From: Yamagishiella unicocca
Lineage: Eukaryota > Chlorophyta > Chlorophyceae > Chlamydomonadales > Volvocaceae
DNA length: 64,000 nt
NCBI GenBank assembly: GCA_003116995.1
Contig: BDSL01000097.1
Coordinates: 62,001-126,000 of the forward strand
Direction: 5' to 3'
Under the pieces are notes generated by a model. It was not told the origin of the DNA and ran no database searches. It saw only the letters and a list, made by a program, of their open reading frames with translations. This document shows, piece after piece, positions 57,946 through 64,000 of the stretch. Made by a program: the position numbers and the translations under genes. Positions within the stretch are counted from its first letter, which is position 1, and each line of letters starts with the position of its first letter.

Positions 57946-59842
57946 CGGGGGTGTCGGCAGGGGCGTGGGAGCGCAGGAGGAGGGATGGTAAGATTGCGGG
58001 TTACAAGTAAAGAACCGGTAACTCGACCGGTAAGATTGGGGGGGCCTTGAATGTGGGTACCGTAGCGGCAGGGGCGTGGGGCGCAGGTTCTGCGGGGCGA
58101 CCACGCGCAACACACGATTCGGCACGGGATGGGGCTGACTTCCCGATACTGTTTTTTCGTTGTAACGGTTACAGTGGGTTCCAGACCAAGAGGTAGAACC
58201 ATCGGGCACATCGCCGATACTGATGTGATAGCCGGATACATATTACCTGTAGGGTGCGGGCTGCAGAGGTCGGAGTTCCGAGGTCCAAGGTGGAAAGACT
58301 GTTTTAAGGGCCCCTGGGAGCTGCTGCTACGACAGGCCCCGCCGCCACCACTCACTACGTGCCCTGCTGCCCTCCGTCGTACAGCCGCCGCCTCGATGCA
58401 TGACGACCATGTACGACGCGGCCTGCCTCGCTTCGGCTCGGGGAAAAAGAGCTTCAAGCGGCACAAATGATTGGACGCGCCCGCTCACGTGCCGGATTAG
58501 GGTTTGCGAGGGCAGTGCCTGCCGTAATTACACGCCTTGGACAACAGTTGAGGATAAACATATTTTGGCATGGGGCCGCCATCGTATCATACGAACCGGC
58601 CCACGACCCGGCTCACGACCCGTGCCTTTTTCTCTTGGACGATCTTCATCGTACGCCGACATGAATCCAAGTTGGAAAACCCCCATGGTGCGTGCGGGTG
58701 CAGACGGTGGTTACGGTCGGATCATTCCCCCTCCTTCGACTGTGCGACATCTTGTGCATAAAATGAACAGCCACTCGGTATGCTCAAAGCCGCGCATAAA
58801 TTGTTGGCCCGTCTGTCAATTGAGGGGTCAGGGTGGTTGATTCGTTGCACCTTGTATTACGGTCGGTTTTGCGCGTTATTCATTAACTGGCATAACGGTA
58901 GCTGCCCTCAGCACCTGGAAGCCTCCCTGGTGCTGCCCGCAGTGTGGCCAGTTCCAGGGTCCTTGGACGTCCGACCGGCTCCTTACGCTGCTTGTTACCC
59001 TGGCCGGTGGGGTGGTTTGACGCCGTGTATTCCGGTGCTGGATGGATTGTCGTGTGTTGGTTGGTTGCCGAATGTGGAGGCCTGTCCCCTCGTGGAAACC
59101 CTGGTAGTCTACACAGTTGTGTGACCACGTGTTCCGATGTGTCATAGTTGCGTGTATGGCCGGGCCTGACGCCACCTTGCCCGAAACAGAACACGTGTAT
59201 AAGTTGGAGCTGCGGCGCTGCTCACATCTTTGCTACTTTTGGTCAGGCGTCTGTTACCTGGGTGCAGCATTTCTGTACTGGGGCTGTAATGGCCTAATGA
59301 TAAAACCACGCCCTACACCCTAATGATAACCCACGCGCGACTGCTTTAAGGGGAGGTGTAAAATTTCATTGCATTTGCCTCTTTTGGCACCTGTCCTACT
59401 CGATTCCGCGGTGTGAACGGCGGGTTTCGGGCTCCCATAGTAGTACGCCCATTACTTATTTGTAAGACACGTAACACTTCTCCGTAAGACTTGGGGTTTT
59501 ACATACGTGGCTATTTTTGGAATAATACGCAATCAAGGCTTTTGGCTGCCCGTGCTTACCCCAGTCCACACCGGATTTCTGCTGAAAGCAATCCGTTCAA
59601 TTTGCTGACTATGGAAGAGCGGTAAGATGCGTCAGTTTCTATATATTTTGCACTAATGCTGATGACAGCACCAGCCCTCCGAGCGTCGGACCCTCATGAT
59701 GTGTGCGATCCGGATTTTGCAACAGGGGCACGAGTTACAAATGGGCCGACAGAAATGGTCGGTCATCGCCAGCTGGCTCATTAGAATTAACGACGGTATA
59801 AAAGGTACAAAATCACTGCCTCAAGCGCGGCATTCCTTCAGC
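57946..59842. other. Convergent intergenic region, C2 gene and minus-strand tetraspan gene
   Basis: No gene is supported. The dispersed repeat at 58161-58217 lies here and carries a TGTAA word that could act as the C2 gene poly(A) signal. Beyond 58220 the sequence is unstructured and AT-richer. Confidence 0.5.
58161..58217 (+). repeat. Dispersed 55-60-bp repeat, copy 3
   Basis: Best-preserved copy: TGTAACGGTTACAGTGGGTT, then CCAGACCAAGAGGTAGAACC and ATCGGGCACATCGCC. It matches 25320-25375 and the complement of 27380-27434. Confidence 0.8.
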
Positions 59843-60882
59843 TTATGCCGCTACGGGCGGCTTGGTCTCGGCGTCCGCACTGACGTAGTCCGCAGTGCCC
59901 GCCAGGCTGATCAGGATCGCCAAGATGAAATTGCAGGTGGCAGAAGCGATCTGGCCACAGGCCTCAGCTCGTAGGTACCGCTGGGGATTGTCCAGGACTA
60001 TGTCGATGTCGAAGACTTCACTCTGGGTCAAAGTACCATCATCTAGTAAGGTAACCTGCCAAATGCGGTCCGTAGCGCGCATGATGAGCAGAGTCGTGTT
60101 CACCGCCAGAAACATGATGAACATGCTGCGCCAGGAAAGGGCATCGGCGGGAGGCAGGTATGGGTCAGTACCACAACCACAGAGCCACCATCGAAGTACA
60201 AGGACGGAGGTTTCCCGGTTGGGCCGGTTACCTGTTGAAACGGTGTAGGCCAGTGCCTACGCACGCGAACAGGATGAGGATGATGTTGACGAATTGCGCG
60301 CTGACGGTATACCACTCGAGCTGCAGGATGGTCAAGGGAGAGGTGGTGCAGGTGAGTTGGCATCCGTGTGCCATACCAGGGCGACCTATAGAGAATCCAG
60401 GCGAGGGCGGAAAGGCATCTGCAGTGCACCGACAGGCTACCGCGTGAGCCGGCCCGGGCTCACCATAATGATGGTTTGTTTCAACGCTGTGCTAATATCA
60501 TAATCCGTCAGCACGTCGGTGAGCTTGCCCAGGCCAGCCTGCGGACAGGAGGGGCGACTTTTATCAGACGCTGCTTAAGGTAATGCGGAGCACAGCAAAC
60601 GAGCCGTGACGGGTCGCCCTTCAGCAGCGACCCGGGGACGGCCCAGTCCCCGGCCCTATCAAAGTTGCGATAACAATGACATACGACATGGAATTTTCTG
60701 GTGCCCTCCGGCAGGACGGAAACCATTCGTCGGTCGTTACAGTCAGCAAGGCATCTGCGCGCCAGTTGTCAATCGGTTGACCGCGCCAGGCAACGAGGCC
60801 GACTCACGAGGTAAATTCCCCATGGCGCCAAAGCAAACACGGCTACAATGGCTGTGGCGATCTTCCACCCTTTGGCCGACAT
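59843..60882 (-). CDS. Tetraspan membrane protein, paralogue 1 (unknown family)
   Basis: Four exons on the minus strand: 60882-60808, 60538-60464, 60320-60232, 60125-59843, giving 173 residues. I do not recognise the family. Residues 1-25 form a hydrophobic first segment ending APWGIYL. Exon 2 encodes a conserved GLGKLTDVLTDYDIST block. Hydrophobic segments follow near residues 58-75, 81-95 and 143-160, with the last reading CNFILAILISLAG. A short polar segment with VTLLDDGTLTQSEVFDID separates the third and fourth segments. The C terminus is acidic and hydrophilic. It is clearly homologous to the divergent neighbour at 61229-62295, with the same first two intron positions plus an additional intron within the second hydrophobic loop (HRFN/SMF). 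A small multi-pass membrane protein is the only safe functional statement. Confidence 0.85.
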
Positions 60883-61228
60883 CCTTGTTCACGAGCCGAA
60901 AGCCGTCAGTTGTTAAACCTCGACGGGATTAGCAGGCTAGGGTAGCGATCTGGCAAGAAAGGTGTAGGTGTATTTGTATAATCATATGACGCAGATGCCG
61001 AAGGTAGCTATATAGAAAGTGACAATTCGTGCCCGTACACTCCCCTGCCCCGTGATACTCTGATACAGCTGTCTAATGCAAGCGCTCCTGGTTAAAACCC
61101 ACGAATCACAATAAAGCACACAGGAAGGCACCTCGTCAAATAATTCACTTTATCATAGTAAACACTTCGCCGCACAGACACTTCTCGTCCCTCTTTCACC
61201 TACTTTTCTGACGCCTCACCGCTGAACC
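60883..61228. promoter_or_regulatory. Shared promoter region of the divergent tetraspan pair
   Basis: 346 bases separate the two start codons. A GCTATATAGAAA stretch near 61008-61020 is TATA-like on both strands. The arrangement suggests coordinated transcription of the two paralogues. Confidence 0.5.
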
Positions 61229-62295
61229 ATGGGCAGGGGAGTAAGTACAGCGACTGGCGTCCTGGCACTCCTGGGCATCGCTCCGTGGGCAGTCTTCCTG
61301 GTGAGTGTTACCTTCAGCGCTGAAGACAGCTGGCACGGTCACGAAAGCCCCACGCATAGGCCTGCATGTCTACGTCATGTGCAAGTATAGACATCCAAAG
61401 GTGGCGAGCATTGTTCTCTTGGCCTGTTCAATGGCGATAGCGGGTGCAATGTCAGGGCCGCTTTTGAAAGCATCTCTGATTTAAGCCATGGCAACAGTTG
61501 CACAATTTCCACCATGTATGCCATCCAAACATGATATCATGTCCCTCGAAACATGCTTGCGATTGCATAGAGAACCAACGCCCCTGGTGCCTTGACCAGA
61601 TGACCACCCGCCATACACCCTTCAAACATTTGTGATGTTTTCCAAGAAAAGACGACAACCTAATTTGATGAAGTTCCTGCGCGTTTCCGTCGCATACTGG
61701 TATCCAACCGCTGTTCCGGTGTTGCCAGTATCTGACTATTGACCGTTCCTTTTCCTTACAGGGCGGCCTGGGAAAGCTTACAGATGTGCTTACAGACTAC
61801 GATATCTCCACGGCTGTAAAGCAAATATTCATTATGGTAAGTTGTCCAGTCACACCTCGTCAGTGGAGCAGTCGACAAATCTAACCGTTTCCGGTCGCCA
61901 ATCTTTTGTCCCCACAGCTCGAATGGTATATCGTCAGCTTTGAGTTTGTGACTCTCATCACGATTATGATCATTGGATTCGCCAAGGGTCTTCACCGCGC
62001 CCACTCCCTCCTCAACATGTTCCTCGCCGTGTTGACAGCGCTGCTCATCATGCGCGCCACTGTTCGGTTGAGTCAGATCAACCAACTTGTTGATGGCAGA
62101 GACGTTCTCCTTGTCCTTGAGGTCGACAACACGTTCGGCGATCCGCTGCCGTACCTCCGTGCCCTGGCGGCCGGCCAGATTGCAACCGCCACCTGGAACT
62201 TTTTTTTGGCTATCCTCATTAGCTACGCAGGTTCCGATGTCGTGGTCAGGGCCAAGCAACCTGAGGGTCAGCCGCAGGGCGCAATGATGGCGTAA
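61229..62295 (+). CDS. Tetraspan membrane protein, paralogue 2 (unknown family)
   Basis: Three exons: 61229-61300, 61762-61836, 61918-62295, giving 174 residues. Four hydrophobic segments are visible: one ending APWAVFL at the N terminus, one around FVTLITIMIIGFA, one around MFLAVLTALLIM and one around ATWNFFLAILISYAG. The block GLGKLTDVLTDYDISTAVKQ is almost identical to its neighbour, as is the region around NMFLAVLTALLIMRAT. It differs from the minus-strand paralogue in lacking the third intron and in its C-terminal tail (QPEGQPQGAMMA). TGTAA words that could signal polyadenylation occur downstream near 62738 and 62968. No family assignment is made. Confidence 0.87.
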
Positions 62296-64000
62296 TGCCG
62301 GTCACAGCCAGGGGCCGTCATTTCGGCTGCATGTTCCTCCGGCGATCACAAATGCCAACCCATGCCGAATAATGAGTATGCCTTGATCTTGGAAGCAGTG
62401 ATGGGATGCTGTGCGTAAGGTCAGGCGCGCCGTCGGCAAAACGTATTATTGTCGAGACTACATCTTTCATTCGTGACCCGTGGGTGCACCGAGTATTGCG
62501 GGTGTGCATGGCTTCGCAAGCCGGACTCCACGTCCTACGAATAATGCAGGGCATTTATCGTGATGCCATCAGGGGGTGCGCCATGATTTCATGATTGGGC
62601 CGGAGCGCATGGAGTCTTTGCGGTCTTTGTCCTGACGGCCAGACGCCGGACGAAAACATATAACATATAGTAGTACTCCGTTACATTTTCGTCGGCAATT
62701 CGTTACTGGTTGGTCCCTGCAAATGTTTCGTATCCACTGTAACACAATTTGCTTGGCCTCTCTGGCTCCCTGATATCTCACAATCATTGTAGTGCGATAA
62801 AAGACGCAGGGGGAGTCGTTTACAGGCCACAGCAAACAAGAGATTGCATGCCTACATCCCCTCACGTCGTGCTGGGGCAAACGGTTTCCAACGAGCCCCC
62901 AGGCACCTTGCCGGATGTGGCAGGGCAATTTTGGCCGACCGTGCATTATTATGAACTCGTTACGGTCATTGTAAGGAAGGTATTGCGAACTGGAGTCAGT
63001 GAACCCTGTGACCATAGTAATCCACAAGGAACGACGAGACAGGCAACCTTGCGCCCGTTCGTTCATTTACTGTCGGCATACTTAAAGGCATTTCTTTAAT
63101 CTCAGCAGATAGAATGATAATCTCAGCAGATAGAACAGAAGAACATCAGGCAAAGGGCACGTAACCCCGCGGGTGTCGTTTTGGCTGCTCTGAACAGCGG
63201 AGCCCGAGGCAGATCGCGTAAGGATCGACACCGGCAATGGCACGGGGGGCTGGTGGACGCCAGCTAACAGGCAGCAACGAGAGGAAACACCTGCACGTTC
63301 CTGCCGCACATGCCCGAGGAGACGCGTTACGTAGCAAGTGTATTCTGGCGTGATCCAGCGCGCATGCATTAGACGCACTCAACCGCCCTCGTGCATCACT
63401 TTGCGGAAACGTCACTGCCAGCTGGCGCAATGAGGGGAATAAAGTAGGGTAGTGCGTGGTACCATGGACGGCTTTCGAGGGTTTTGAGCTTGGATGCACG
63501 GCAACGCGTTGCATAAATGAAATGTTAACATCACTTGCGCTATTTGTAATCTGTGGGATACATTATGCGCCATAGAGTTGCGAAGTGGAAGGGAGCTGGC
63601 TGGCTGGCGTTACCGATGAGCGCTCATGGACGAACTTGCTAACGAGGCGACGACCAATCCTAATAAGTGTTTATTCGGGGTACATTCTGTCTTCGAGGAC
63701 AATTAGGCTGTGCGAAGCAACGATTACGACCCAGAGCCTGCGTCTGTTTCGACGTCATGGGCGTTGACGCCAGGACGCCACCGTATGGTATGAACCAATT
63801 GCGCTTTTTTCCTTTGAATTTCTAAACGGATGTGGCGTCCATGCGAGCTTACCCACAAGCGGTTTTGATTGGCTGAATCGTTAGAACTTTGCGCACGACG
63901 TGCAGAGAAGGGCGCGTCGTAGCAGCTATCCATACGTCAAACAGTGAATCTTCGTTTAGGTCATGCTGCTCCGCCGGGTGACTGGCTTCGCGCCGGTGGT
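62296..64000. other. Right-end region without a supported gene
   Basis: Open frames here are short and lack domain features. A 21-bp tandem duplication sits at 63098-63139. The last 38 bases open a frame from an ATG at 63963 (MLLRRVTGFAPVV) that looks like the start of an organelle-targeted protein, but it is cut by the window and cannot be judged. Confidence 0.4.
63098..63139. repeat. 21-bp tandem duplication
   Basis: AATCTCAGCAGATAGAA occurs at 63098 and 63119. Confidence 0.9.

Noticed and set aside
63963..64000. Possible first exon at the right edge
   Set aside because: Only 12 codons are visible; a chance ATG cannot be excluded.
1..64000. tRNA or rRNA genes
   Set aside because: I saw no cloverleaf-compatible sequence with both A and B boxes and no rRNA-like block. 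A GGTTCGAGGG word in the complement of the short elements resembles a B box, but no matching A box or acceptor stem accompanies it.

Overview
The window is nuclear DNA of a volvocine green alga (Chlamydomonas/Volvox relatives). The evidence is GC-rich coding sequence cut by many short GT-AG introns, long Gly/Ala/Gln homopolymer runs in coding exons, degenerate TTTAGGG/TTTTAGGG-type telomere repeats inside introns, volvocine-like retroelement remnants, and a complete intraflagellar-transport gene (IFT81). I assembled the multi-exon genes by hand from splice sites, reading phase and family similarity. For every multi-exon gene, all junction phases close and the total length is a multiple of three.

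Layout. 1-2575 is retroelement debris: the 3' part of a Ty1/copia-type gag, a candidate solo LTR and a second dispersed repeat. 2576-33518 holds three consecutive plus-strand flavoenzymes. The first is a pyranose-2-oxidase-like GMC enzyme with every catalytic residue I can align (2576-8264). The second is an FMO-like protein with a roughly 2,200-residue low-complexity tail (11298-23198). The third is an aromatic-hydroxylase-type FAD monooxygenase (26619-33518) whose fourth intron carries about 64 copies of a 35-bp minisatellite. A decayed LINE 3' end lies between the first two. 34840-37126 (minus) is the IMPL2-type histidinol-phosphate phosphatase. 38410-45136 (minus) is IFT81 in 14 exons. 46287-47831 (minus) is a single-exon F-box-like/ankyrin protein. 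49771-53662 (minus) is a peroxisomal 3-ketoacyl-CoA thiolase with an N-terminal PTS2. 54126-57945 (plus) is a C2-domain protein with a long Pro/Tyr/Gly-rich tail, divergent from the thiolase. 59843-60882 (minus) and 61229-62295 (plus) are head-to-head paralogues of an unrecognised tetraspan membrane protein family. The last 1.7 kb shows no convincing gene.

Functionally the window mixes housekeeping genes (His biosynthesis, beta-oxidation, cilium assembly) with accessory redox genes. The two most unusual signals are the run of three unrelated flavoproteins, one of a type classically known from fungi and bacteria, and a family of very short (about 36-68 bp) dispersed elements. These elements share one constant end, differ in 5' truncation, in the clearest cases are flanked by direct repeats of up to 15 bp, and sit mostly in introns in the sense orientation of the host gene.
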